Positions 7,342 through 14,265 of a DNA stretch of 25,980 bases are shown here, one piece after another. Below the pieces are notes generated by a model. That model saw nothing but the letters and a program-made list of their open reading frames with translations, made no database searches and was not told the DNA's origin. The first letter of the stretch is position 1. Each line of letters begins with the position of its first letter. The translations under genes and the position numbers were made by a program. This DNA comes from HGM04593 sp964470845 (GTDB lineage Bacteria; Bacteroidota; Bacteroidia; Bacteroidales; Bacteroidaceae): NCBI GenBank assembly GCA_964470845.1, contig CAYYEL010000026.1, positions 1-25,980 on the forward strand, written 5' to 3'.

Positions 7342-8817
7342 ATGAAACACAACTCGCTATCACACACACAAGCGCAGACACAGACACAGACGCAGACACA
7401 GACGCAGACACTATCGCCCCAACAGGTGATGTTTGTACGTATGCTCGAACTCACCACAATAGAGCTTGAGGACAAGGTGCGCAGCGAGCTTTTAGAAAAC
7501 CCCGCACTCGAAGAAGTAGAGCCCGACACACACGATACAAATAATATACTGCAAGACGAACCATCGTCGGTCGAGATAACCTCGGCCGACGATTATAGCA
7601 CCCCCGACGACATACCCGAATATGCCGGTTGGGAGCATCGAAGCAGCAAAAGCACAGCCGAAGAGATTCCCGTATCGGCAGGAGTATCATTTGGCGAGAC
7701 ACTGCTCGAACAGTTAGGCGAGCTACCCCTCGACGACAAAGAAAAAGCAATAGGCGAGTACCTTATCGGCTCACTCGAAGAGGACGGGCTGCTCTACAAG
7801 CCCTTAGACGAGATTCTCGACGAACTGACAATATACAACGGCATAGACACCGACGAAAAAACCATTTTGCGCATATTGCAGATGATACAGACATTCGACC
7901 CACCCGGTATCGGCGCACGCTCGCTGCAAGAGTGCCTGTTACTGCAAATCAAACGCCAAGAAGAGAACACTCCGAGCCGCCGTAACATTCTATCACTGCA
8001 ACGCCGCATACTCACCCACCACTACGAGGAATTCAGCCAAAAGCGTTGGGAAAACATTGCAACAAAATTAGACACCGACGACGCCACCTTCCGCGAAGCG
8101 ATAGCCGAGATTGTACGCCTGAGCCCTCGCCCCGGAGCATCACTCACCGAGGGATTAGGCACAAGCCGTCAACAAATCATCCCCGACTTTATCATCGACA
8201 TACAGGACGACACAATAACCGTTCAACTCGACAATCTGTATATTCCCCGGCTGTGCATAAGCAACGACTACCAACAGATGCTCGACGAACAACTGCACAG
8301 CAACCGTGCCGAGGACAAAGCAGCCGCACAATTCCTGCGCCACAAAATTGATGCCGCCAAAGGATTTATAAGCGCTGTAAAACAGCGCGAGGAGACGCTC
8401 AACCGCACAATGAACGAGATTGTAAAGACACAGCGCGAGTTTCTGCTTTCGGGTGGCGACGAAGCCCTTCTAAAGCCTATGATACTCGAAGATATTGCCC
8501 GCGGCACCGGCTACGACATTTCGACAGTGTCGCGTGTGAGCAACAGCAAATATGTACAACTGCCGTGGGGTATTTTCCCCCTTAAATATTTCTTTAGCGA
8601 CGGCGTTGCCACAATGGGCGGTGGCGAAATTTCGGTACGCGAGCTTCACCGCTGCCTGCAAGAGCTTGTTGCCGGCGAGGATAAAAGCTCGCCTCTCACC
8701 GACACCGAGCTAATGGAAAAATTGCGCGAACAGGGCTTCAGCCTTGCCCGCCGCACAGTTGCAAAATACCGCGAGCAACTGCACATTCCCGTTGCACGCC
8801 TGCGCAAAGAGAGATAA
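7342..8817 (+). CDS. rpoN: RNA polymerase sigma-54 factor
   Basis: A 491-residue sigma-54 of normal length. Region I begins after a repetitive leader: LSPQQVMFVRMLELTT, then LENPALEEVE. The middle contains the core-binding domain (LGELPLDDKEKAIGEYLI, then FDPPGIGARSLQECLLLQ), followed by the DNA-binding part (ISTVSRVSNSKYVQLPWG, FPLKYFF). It ends with the RpoN box ARRTVAKYRE at about 469-478. Sigma-54 directs polymerase to -24/-12 promoters and needs AAA+ activators; none is encoded in this window. The leader holds six Gln-Thr pairs from a CAGACR hexamer repeat. The ATG at 7342 is the only sensible start. Promoter not clear; the 5' spacer is a copy of the diverged repeat. Confidence 0.95.
   Translation: MKHNSLSHTQAQTQTQTQTQTQTLSPQQVMFVRMLELTTIELEDKVRSELLENPALEEVEPDTHDTNNILQDEPSSVEITSADDYSTPDDIPEYAGWEHRSSKSTAEEIPVSAGVSFGETLLEQLGELPLDDKEKAIGEYLIGSLEEDGLLYKPLDEILDELTIYNGIDTDEKTILRILQMIQTFDPPGIGARSLQECLLLQIKRQEENTPSRRNILSLQRRILTHHYEEFSQKRWENIATKLDTDDATFREAIAEIVRLSPRPGASLTEGLGTSRQQIIPDFIIDIQDDTITVQLDNLYIPRLCISNDYQQMLDEQLHSNRAEDKAAAQFLRHKIDAAKGFISAVKQREETLNRTMNEIVKTQREFLLSGGDEALLKPMILEDIARGTGYDISTVSRVSNSKYVQLPWGIFPLKYFFSDGVATMGGGEISVRELHRCLQELVAGEDKSSPLTDTELMEKLREQGFSLARRTVAKYREQLHIPVARLRKER
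7375..7410 (+). repeat. In-frame hexanucleotide repeat (CAGACR)x6 in rpoN
   Basis: Six tandem CAGACA/CAGACG units encode six Gln-Thr pairs near residues 12-23 of sigma-54. A short (CA) run precedes them. Slippage by a whole unit would keep the frame. Confidence 0.85.
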
Positions 8818-8856
8818 CAACAGAAAGTAAAAACACCCACTAAAAAAACAAAAAAG

Positions 8857-9696
8857 ATGAAAAGGACAATTACCACACTCGCAATATCAATAATATGCAC
8901 ATTGTGCCTAACAGCCCAGACCGTAGAAGAAAAAAGCCTCAAAAGCGACATTCTTGCCTGCGATAAAAACTACTGCATATATCTACCCGAAGGATACGAA
9001 CAGAGCGACAGCCTCTACCCCGTCCTTTACCTTCTGCACGGGCTCACCGACAACTATAAATCGTGGCGCGACAAAGGCCGCATAAAAGAGATTGCCACCG
9101 AAATTTTCGCCGATGGAAAGGCGCAGAAAATGATAATCGTGATGCCCGACGCAGGCACCACGCACGACGGCTATTTCAACTGCGAGGGGTGGCGCTACGA
9201 GGACTTTTTCTTCCAAGAATTTATTCCCCACATCGAGAGCAGCTACCGCATAAAAGCCCACCGCAAGTACCGCGCCATTGCAGGCCTCTCAATGGGTGGT
9301 GGAGGCACCACAGGCTACGCACTGCGCCACAGCGAAATGTTCTCCACTGCCTATGCAATGAGCGCCCTTATGGAAATGCCCGAGAGCAGTTGGATAAACC
9401 GTAACCCCGATGCTCGTCGCAGCCTCTTCGTGCAAAGTGTCGTTGCACACAACAATATCGCCATAGTCGAGAATGCCACAAAGGAACAGCGCGACAGCAT
9501 CGCCTCGGTGCGTTGGTTCATCGACGTTGGCGACGACGATTTTCTATTCGACAACAATATGGACTTTATCCGCGCAATGCGCAAACAGCGTGTGCGTTAC
9601 CAATTGCGAGTGCGCGACGGCGGACACTCGTGGCAATATTGGCAAGAGGCACTATATATTGCACTGCCCTTTATAAGTGAGGGATTCGGGAAATAA
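8857..9696 (+). CDS. Secreted esterase, alpha/beta hydrolase of the CE1/esterase D type
   Basis: A 279-residue protein with a signal peptide (about 1-20, ending LCLTA-Q). The hydrolase signs are YLLHGLTDN (oxyanion-hole region, about 58-66), GLSMGG with nucleophile S145, an acidic GDDDF segment (probable catalytic D227 or D228) and DGGHSW with H257. This is the putative-esterase (CE1-like) fold found in feruloyl and acetyl xylan esterases and in general carboxylesterases. It should act in the periplasm or outside the cell; the substrate cannot be read from sequence and no glycan-utilisation genes surround it. It starts 39 bases after rpoN and may be co-transcribed. Its 3' end shares a bidirectional terminator with the minus-strand regulator gene. 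Confidence 0.85.
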   Translation: MKRTITTLAISIICTLCLTAQTVEEKSLKSDILACDKNYCIYLPEGYEQSDSLYPVLYLLHGLTDNYKSWRDKGRIKEIATEIFADGKAQKMIIVMPDAGTTHDGYFNCEGWRYEDFFFQEFIPHIESSYRIKAHRKYRAIAGLSMGGGGTTGYALRHSEMFSTAYAMSALMEMPESSWINRNPDARRSLFVQSVVAHNNIAIVENATKEQRDSIASVRWFIDVGDDDFLFDNNMDFIRAMRKQRVRYQLRVRDGGHSWQYWQEALYIALPFISEGFGK

Positions 9697-9740
9697 CCCC
9701 CGAATTTTAACACAAGATGAGCACTGTGTTATAATAGCCA

Positions 9741-9778
9741 TTTAACAGCCTTCATCTCACTGCGCAAGGCTGTTTAAA
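9741..9778. terminator. Bidirectional terminator hairpin
   Basis: TTTAACAGCCTT (9741-9752) pairs with AAGGCTGTTTAAA (9766-9778), 12 pairs with one bulged T and a 13-base loop. It lies between two convergent genes and includes the stop codon of the minus-strand regulator (9774-9776). Confidence 0.7.
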
Positions 9779-11459
9779 GTCCCAAGACACTCTGTGCCCT
9801 CTTCACTCTATCCCACACTGTCTGCGGCGGATAGCCGGTAATATTAACAATTTCAGGGTTTGACAAGCCTATTTTCACAAGATAACAGACACGCAACATT
9901 GGTTCTTTTATCCTTTTAAATTTAGCTTGTACCTCATAAGTAAATTCCGGATATATCTTATCAATAGCACCAAGCAATTCCCTCCACTCATCATCGCTAA
10001 AGATATATTTTCCAATGGCTGCTTTCTTACATTTATCAATAATTTCCCCAGCTTCGTTCGAGAGATTATCCATCAATGCCAATTTCGTTAATTCACAATT
10101 CTGCGCAATGAGTTTCTTTGAATCATTCTCAGTCTTTAAGAGTTGAGCCAACAATTCGTAATTATTTGCAACTAACTTTTTTAATTCGTTCCTCTTTTTT
10201 ACGATCTCCATCTCTTTTTGCAATATAAGTTCCTTTGCATCCTTTATATCATTCTCTTTGCATAGTATATTATCGAGCATCTGTTTTTTACGATAATAAT
10301 AGAGAAATACTATTACAAAAATTATCATCAACGATATTAACACACCTGACAATAACCACACTCTATCCTCGGCAGCCTGCTGAATTATCCGCAATTCTTC
10401 TTCTTTGTTGCGCCTATACTGAAAAACATTATTAACTTTTGTTGTATGCTCTAAACTTATTTTTTTTGTTAGCTCTTCGTTTGCATTGATAAATCTTATT
10501 GCATAATGAGCAGCATTTTTATAATCGCCTTTATACTCATAATACCTTGTGAGCCATCGAGACGCATCATACTTGCTTTCAATATTCTTTCCTCTATCGT
10601 ATAGTTCAGACATTACACTTGCTGCACTATCAACAGAGACACATTTCCTATAATAAGCAGCTAGACAAATGAGATAATTATATGGAAGATCATTCGTCTG
10701 CAATGATTGCAGTATTTCAAAGCATTGTGAAGCCTCATTTTTATATCCGGTAAGAGCATATATTTGCATTGCCTTAGCAATAATATCAGCATTATTTCTG
10801 TTAACTTTACCATTTATTTTTTTCAAAGCTAACTTTGTATATTTTAGAGTGTTTATTGTATCCCTCAATTCCCAATAACAATCGGCTACATACATATATG
10901 AATATACATCATCACGATTTCTTTTAATAGCTATTTGAAGTTCTTGCAAGGACATATTCAGAGCCTCATTATAATTAAGTTGACTAATATATAAACCGGA
11001 CAATTGCGAACAAGCATATTCCCACAAGACCGAATCTATATTAGAACAATTCTCGGCTAACTGCTTTGATTTTAGAAAATATTTCACCGCATTAGGACTA
11101 TCATTAAGATCGCGATATACACTACCCATATAGTAATAGGCTTCCTGCTTCTCTTTATTGCTACCATACTCCTCAAAATATTTACTAATATTCTTGATTA
11201 CACTATCAGTTGTATGAGTTAAATACATTTTATCGCGCAATCTTATATCAAGCAAATTAAACTTATTACTCACATAACCCGTCTTACCCGTAACCAATGG
11301 TCTAATTGAATCTAACTTTTGCATAGCAGCTTTTGGGGTAGTATCACCCATTGCCGTAATGTCCGCAATAAGCGATAAAAGCGCCCTATCCTTTCCACTA
11401 TCGCAAGAGATAAAGATAAATATAAAAACTATAAATAACTGAAAAAAATATTGTACCAT
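9774..11459 (-). CDS. TPR / transmembrane / coiled-coil / HTH regulator (putative one-component sensor)
   Basis: A 561-residue protein. The N-terminus is a lipoprotein-like signal ending FISC (C19). Residues 30-345 are helical with TPR-like units (for example EAYYYMGSVYRDLNDSPNAVKYFLKSKQLAE near 105-135). One membrane helix follows (about 368-390), then basic residues and a coiled coil (395-460). The last 40 residues resemble a sigma-70 region 4 / LuxR-like HTH: CYLVKIGLSNPEIVNITGY then TVWDRVKRAQ. This architecture, a periplasmic TPR sensor joined through the membrane to a DNA-binding end, recurs in Bacteroidota near secreted-protease and surface genes. It is read divergently from the DUF3244/C10 protease genes, and the gap carries paired operator-like sites, so it is the natural candidate regulator. 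The block is AT-rich, unlike the flanks. A lipid anchor plus a membrane helix would be unusual; the N-terminus could instead be a plain signal or anchor. Confidence 0.7.
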   Translation of the reverse strand: MVQYFFQLFIVFIFIFISCDSGKDRALLSLIADITAMGDTTPKAAMQKLDSIRPLVTGKTGYVSNKFNLLDIRLRDKMYLTHTTDSVIKNISKYFEEYGSNKEKQEAYYYMGSVYRDLNDSPNAVKYFLKSKQLAENCSNIDSVLWEYACSQLSGLYISQLNYNEALNMSLQELQIAIKRNRDDVYSYMYVADCYWELRDTINTLKYTKLALKKINGKVNRNNADIIAKAMQIYALTGYKNEASQCFEILQSLQTNDLPYNYLICLAAYYRKCVSVDSAASVMSELYDRGKNIESKYDASRWLTRYYEYKGDYKNAAHYAIRFINANEELTKKISLEHTTKVNNVFQYRRNKEEELRIIQQAAEDRVWLLSGVLISLMIIFVIVFLYYYRKKQMLDNILCKENDIKDAKELILQKEMEIVKKRNELKKLVANNYELLAQLLKTENDSKKLIAQNCELTKLALMDNLSNEAGEIIDKCKKAAIGKYIFSDDEWRELLGAIDKIYPEFTYEVQAKFKRIKEPMLRVCYLVKIGLSNPEIVNITGYPPQTVWDRVKRAQSVLGL

Positions 11460-11488
11460 CTTGTGCTTTTTGTGTTTATTATTGCCTG

Positions 11489-11521
11489 CAAATTTAGTTA
11501 CTATTTATAAAAGCACACAAC
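11489..11521 (-). promoter_or_regulatory. Promoter of the TPR/HTH regulator gene
   Basis: Minus strand: GTTG (11521-11518), 21 bases, TAAATTTG (11496-11489). The -7 element is exact and the -33 has one mismatch. Transcription would start near 11483, close to the ATG at 11459. A double operator-like site begins just upstream of the -33. Confidence 0.6.
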
Positions 11522-11526
11522 ATTAT

Positions 11527-11544
11527 TTATCCGAACATATCCGA
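11527..11544. promoter_or_regulatory. Operator-like double site, left arm
   Basis: TTATCCGAACATATCCGA: two TATCCGA units exactly 10 bp apart, one helical turn, so both face the same side of the DNA. It sits about 44-61 bases upstream of the predicted regulator transcript start, a normal activator position. The mirror copy is at 11634-11651. Confidence 0.6.
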
Positions 11545-11633
11545 ATTTCGACATTGTAGCCCAACTTTTAACAGAAGCAGTCATTCTTAATTATCAACAA
11601 CTTATGTTAAGCATATAATTATTTATCAAAGAA

Positions 11634-11651
11634 TCGGATAAACTCGGATAA
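11634..11651. promoter_or_regulatory. Operator-like double site, right arm
   Basis: TCGGATAAACTCGGATAA: two TCGGATA units 10 bp apart, the reverse complement arrangement of 11527-11544, with 89 bases between the arms. It points toward the DUF3244/C10 genes as the left arm points toward the regulator gene. Confidence 0.6.
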
Positions 11652-11685
11652 AGAATATTTTAATACAAAAAAATTATTTTGTTTT

Positions 11686-11717
11686 TTTGAACAATGATTG
11701 AATGGATATTACACTTG
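11686..11717 (+). promoter_or_regulatory. Candidate promoter of the DUF3244/C10 protease genes
   Basis: TTTG (11686-11689), 20 bases, TACACTTG (11710-11717), one mismatch to TAnnTTTG. An alternative, placed as the mirror image of the regulator promoter, is TTTTTTTG at 11682-11689 with no good -33, as might be expected if it depends on an activator at 11634-11651. The two overlap and cannot both be right; I cannot choose. Confidence 0.4.
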
Positions 11718-11785
11718 ATAAATTAAAGTTAGAGTAATCTCCAGTAACTAATATTGACAAACATAACTTAATATTTTTACAATTT

Positions 11786-12202
11786 ATGAAAACCATCAAA
11801 ACATTTATCCTATCTTTTTTTATTGTGTGTTCAACTTTTAACGTCTTTTCACAATCAAACAACAAGAGTATCCCAATAACTCTCGAAGAGATTGAAGATA
11901 ATGAAAGTAGCGAGAATCTCAACAAGAAAAGAGATATTGATTTATTCTCAGTATTACCAATTATAGAATACGACGCAGCAAACAAAAATTTACACATTAT
12001 AAGCCCATTTATTACTTTTAAAGATATTACATACTTTATTACAAACGAGGACAGCATAATACTTCATACAAACGAATTAACGCTTACAAAAAACAATAAA
12101 TTAACTATTCCACTCACATTATCATTAAGCGGTTTATATACCATTGTTATTAATATAGAAGACAAATATTTTCAAGGCGTATTTGACTATTTAGCACAAT
12201 AA
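11786..12202 (+). CDS. Secreted DUF3244-like protein next to C10 protease
   Basis: A 138-residue protein with a signal peptide (about 1-22, ending NVFSQ). The last 80 residues form short beta strands: a hydrophobic strand, a polar turn, then LTIPLTLSLSGLYTIVINIEDKYF-like endings (split around residues 105-132), the pattern of the DUF3244 family of Bacteroidota. Such small proteins often sit beside C10 proteases. In streptococci and B. fragilis, small proteins beside C10 proteases act as inhibitors resembling the propeptide; whether this one does is inference, and it lacks clear likeness to the propeptide of the next gene. It is the first gene after the divergent control region and 75 bases ahead of the protease. 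AT-rich like the protease and regulator genes. Confidence 0.6.
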   Translation: MKTIKTFILSFFIVCSTFNVFSQSNNKSIPITLEEIEDNESSENLNKKRDIDLFSVLPIIEYDAANKNLHIISPFITFKDITYFITNEDSIILHTNELTLTKNNKLTIPLTLSLSGLYTIVINIEDKYFQGVFDYLAQ

Positions 12203-12219
12203 CAGAGCTATGATTGAGC

Positions 12220-12261
12220 AAATATAATTATACTATATTACATATATTTCTAATTATATTT
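12220..12261 (+). other. AT-only inverted repeat between DUF3244 and C10 genes
   Basis: AAATATAATTA (12220-12230) is the perfect reverse complement of TAATTATATTT (12251-12261), with a 20-base loop. All-A/T stem, so only weakly stable as RNA; it could modulate read-through from the first gene to the second. Confidence 0.35.
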
Positions 12262-12277
12262 ACAAAATTATTATAAC

Positions 12278-13576
12278 ATGAAAACGAATAATTTATTTAA
12301 AATTCTGTGCATATTATGCACTGCATTTATTTCATCCTGCTCATCCGAGTTTGACGAGGCATTAACATCAAAAGAAGAGAGTAACAAAATTAAATTTTTC
12401 CGCACATACGAAGAGGCTTTAGACATTGCGCAGGGAGCAATTAGATTATTAGATGATGAGAACAAAACACGTTCCACAATATCACGCAAAATAAAAGACA
12501 CTCAATATATTCTTAAAAGAGCAGAAACGCGTTCAACCTACAGCCTTGACACATTAATGTATGTATTCAATTTTGAAGATAATGCAGGTTTTGCTATTAT
12601 CTCTGCCAATCCTCAAACTGAAGCCATCATCGCCATAACTGAGACCGACAACTACATACCGGGAGAATCGACAGGCAATACAGGCTTTGACTTGTATATG
12701 CAATTAGCCGAAGAATATATTGCTACGACAAACTTCTTAGTTCCGGTAGATACTACACAATTACCTCTTACTGAAATAAAACACGTCACCGTAAGCGATA
12801 CTTTATCCTGCGGACCACATATATCAGTAAGATGGGGGCAAAATTTCCCATATTATAGCGAAACACCCATTATAGATGGAGAACATTGCCCCGCGGGATG
12901 CGTTGCAACAGCTGTAGCGCAGATACTTAGTTATTACAAACATCCGACAACTATTACAATAAACTATGAAGCACCATCTTATGTCATGAATTTAGATTGG
13001 GAGATTATAAATATGCACAAGCTTACAAAATACAACCAATGCGCGAGCCTGTGCCTTAACCCATCTGAAACACATTTGCTAATTGCAAAACTATTTCGAC
13101 AAATAGGAGAGGAGCTTGATATGGAATATGAAATAGATGGTAGCGGTACATCTTCAAATAAGGTCCTTGCTACTTTATCAAAATTTGGTTACATTTGCGA
13201 TAATTTTCAAACATATCAAAGTAGTGTAGTAAGAAGCAGTTTACTAAATAGACGTATAGTGTATATGTCAGGAAAGGAAGAAGGAGCCAATATCGGACAC
13301 GCCTGGGTCATAGATGGTTATAAAGAAATTTCATCTACCATGACCACCTATGTCAGACCGGCCGGGCGTGTTGACTGGGATATACTGCGAGTGGATAATT
13401 CTATCATAAAATTCAACCATATAAATTGGGGGTGGAACGGAACTTGCAATGGTTATTTTTCAACGAACGTATTTGAGCCTTCATCTGCAAACAGATACGA
13501 CTCGGATGTAAACACAAACTCACCTTATAATTTTACAGAAAATTTAAAAATCTATCCTAACATACAAATTCAGTAA
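12278..13576 (+). CDS. C10 family (streptopain-type) cysteine protease lipoprotein
   Basis: A 432-residue preproenzyme. The lipobox FISSC puts the lipidated Cys at 21. Residues 38-130 match the Spi/propeptide domain (RTYEEALDIAQGAI, then FAIISANPQTEAIIAI). The mature domain has WGQNFPYY, the nucleophile in CPAGCVATAVAQIL (C208), the catalytic His in GHAWVIDGY (H341) and the tryptophan motif HINWGWNG (381-388). All catalytic elements are present, so it is probably active. C10 proteases include SpeB, PrtT, interpain A and the Bfp proteases of B. fragilis; they are autoprocessed and secreted or surface-bound. It lies in the AT-rich block between the DUF3244 gene and a small lipoprotein gene (5-base gap), likely under the divergent TPR/HTH regulator. 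Confidence 0.9.
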   Translation: MKTNNLFKILCILCTAFISSCSSEFDEALTSKEESNKIKFFRTYEEALDIAQGAIRLLDDENKTRSTISRKIKDTQYILKRAETRSTYSLDTLMYVFNFEDNAGFAIISANPQTEAIIAITETDNYIPGESTGNTGFDLYMQLAEEYIATTNFLVPVDTTQLPLTEIKHVTVSDTLSCGPHISVRWGQNFPYYSETPIIDGEHCPAGCVATAVAQILSYYKHPTTITINYEAPSYVMNLDWEIINMHKLTKYNQCASLCLNPSETHLLIAKLFRQIGEELDMEYEIDGSGTSSNKVLATLSKFGYICDNFQTYQSSVVRSSLLNRRIVYMSGKEEGANIGHAWVIDGYKEISSTMTTYVRPAGRVDWDILRVDNSIIKFNHINWGWNGTCNGYFSTNVFEPSSANRYDSDVNTNSPYNFTENLKIYPNIQIQ

Positions 13577-13581
13577 CATAT

Positions 13582-14100
13582 ATGAAAGCAAAATCATTTT
13601 ATCTGCTATTGTCAGCAGTGCTCCTCTCGACAACCCTCCTCTCGTGCAGCGACGACGACAACGAGCTCTACATTGTAGAAGCCTACCCATACAGCATCAA
13701 CATTCTTGTACAAGACACCCAAGGTAACGACCTTATAGCATCGGGCAAGGCCGATGGTGTAAAGTTTGAATATTCAGGCGATATATATGAGGTAAACACA
13801 ACACACGAACAATCGAGAGCAGCAGCTGTCAACTTCCATGGTCTGCGCAGGCTCACAACCGACAGCGGGGAGAGCTTTTTCTCATTTGGTGAGTTTAGAG
13901 GCGAAAAAAACGTAACCGACGAGTTCATTATAATTCATTGGAGCGACGGCACAAGCGACGAGGTCGCATTCAGCAACTATTGCGATATTAAGGAAAAGGA
14001 AATAAATATCGAGCGTACAATAAAATTTAACGGCAAAGCAGTCGAATGCACACACAGCCTCGCACCCCACAGCGGGAAAGCATTTATCATAACAAAATAA
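13582..14100 (+). CDS. Small lipoprotein of unknown function
   Basis: A 172-residue protein with a clear lipoprotein signal: hydrophobic core then LLSC (C22), followed by acidic SDDDNE, which may affect outer-membrane or surface placement. The rest is predicted beta-rich with no motif I recognise. It starts five bases after the C10 protease stop, so it is probably translated from the same message, but its codons are GC-richer than the protease and like the housekeeping flanks. That suggests the AT-rich block joined an older gene, or simply different selection. A strong hairpin follows it. Function unknown; a role with the protease is suggested only by position. Confidence 0.7.
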   Translation: MKAKSFYLLLSAVLLSTTLLSCSDDDNELYIVEAYPYSINILVQDTQGNDLIASGKADGVKFEYSGDIYEVNTTHEQSRAAAVNFHGLRRLTTDSGESFFSFGEFRGEKNVTDEFIIIHWSDGTSDEVAFSNYCDIKEKEINIERTIKFNGKAVECTHSLAPHSGKAFIITK

Positions 14101-14104
14101 CAGC

Positions 14105-14141
14105 AATGGCGTCTGAGCAGGAATACAGCACAGACGCCATT
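14105..14141 (+). terminator. Terminator after the C10 protease/lipoprotein genes
   Basis: AATGGCGTCTG (14105-14115) and CAGACGCCATT (14131-14141) form a perfect 11-bp stem with a 15-base loop, starting four bases after the stop codon. The U-tract is weak (CTTGTG), as often seen in this phylum. Confidence 0.75.
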
Positions 14142-14164
14142 CTTGTGCATATTCTTGTTTAAAA

Positions 14165-14196
14165 TTTGTCAATTGAAAAAAATAAGTATAAATTTG
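14165..14196 (+). promoter_or_regulatory. Promoter of fbp (possibly fbp-purE-ispG)
   Basis: TTTG (14165-14168), 20 bases, TAAATTTG (14189-14196): an exact match to the Bacteroides consensus. Transcription would start near 14203, leaving about 60 bases before the ATG at 14266. Confidence 0.7.
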
Positions 14197-14265
14197 CGGT
14201 AATATAGCGTCGCGCCTCTTTTCGAGACAGGCCGATGTACCTACGATAGACAAAAGAACAGGACT

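Noticed and set aside
7326..7529. Minus-strand open frame rich in Val-Cys repeats opposite the rpoN start
   Set aside because: It is the complement of the CAGACR and CA repeats of rpoN; no plausible product.
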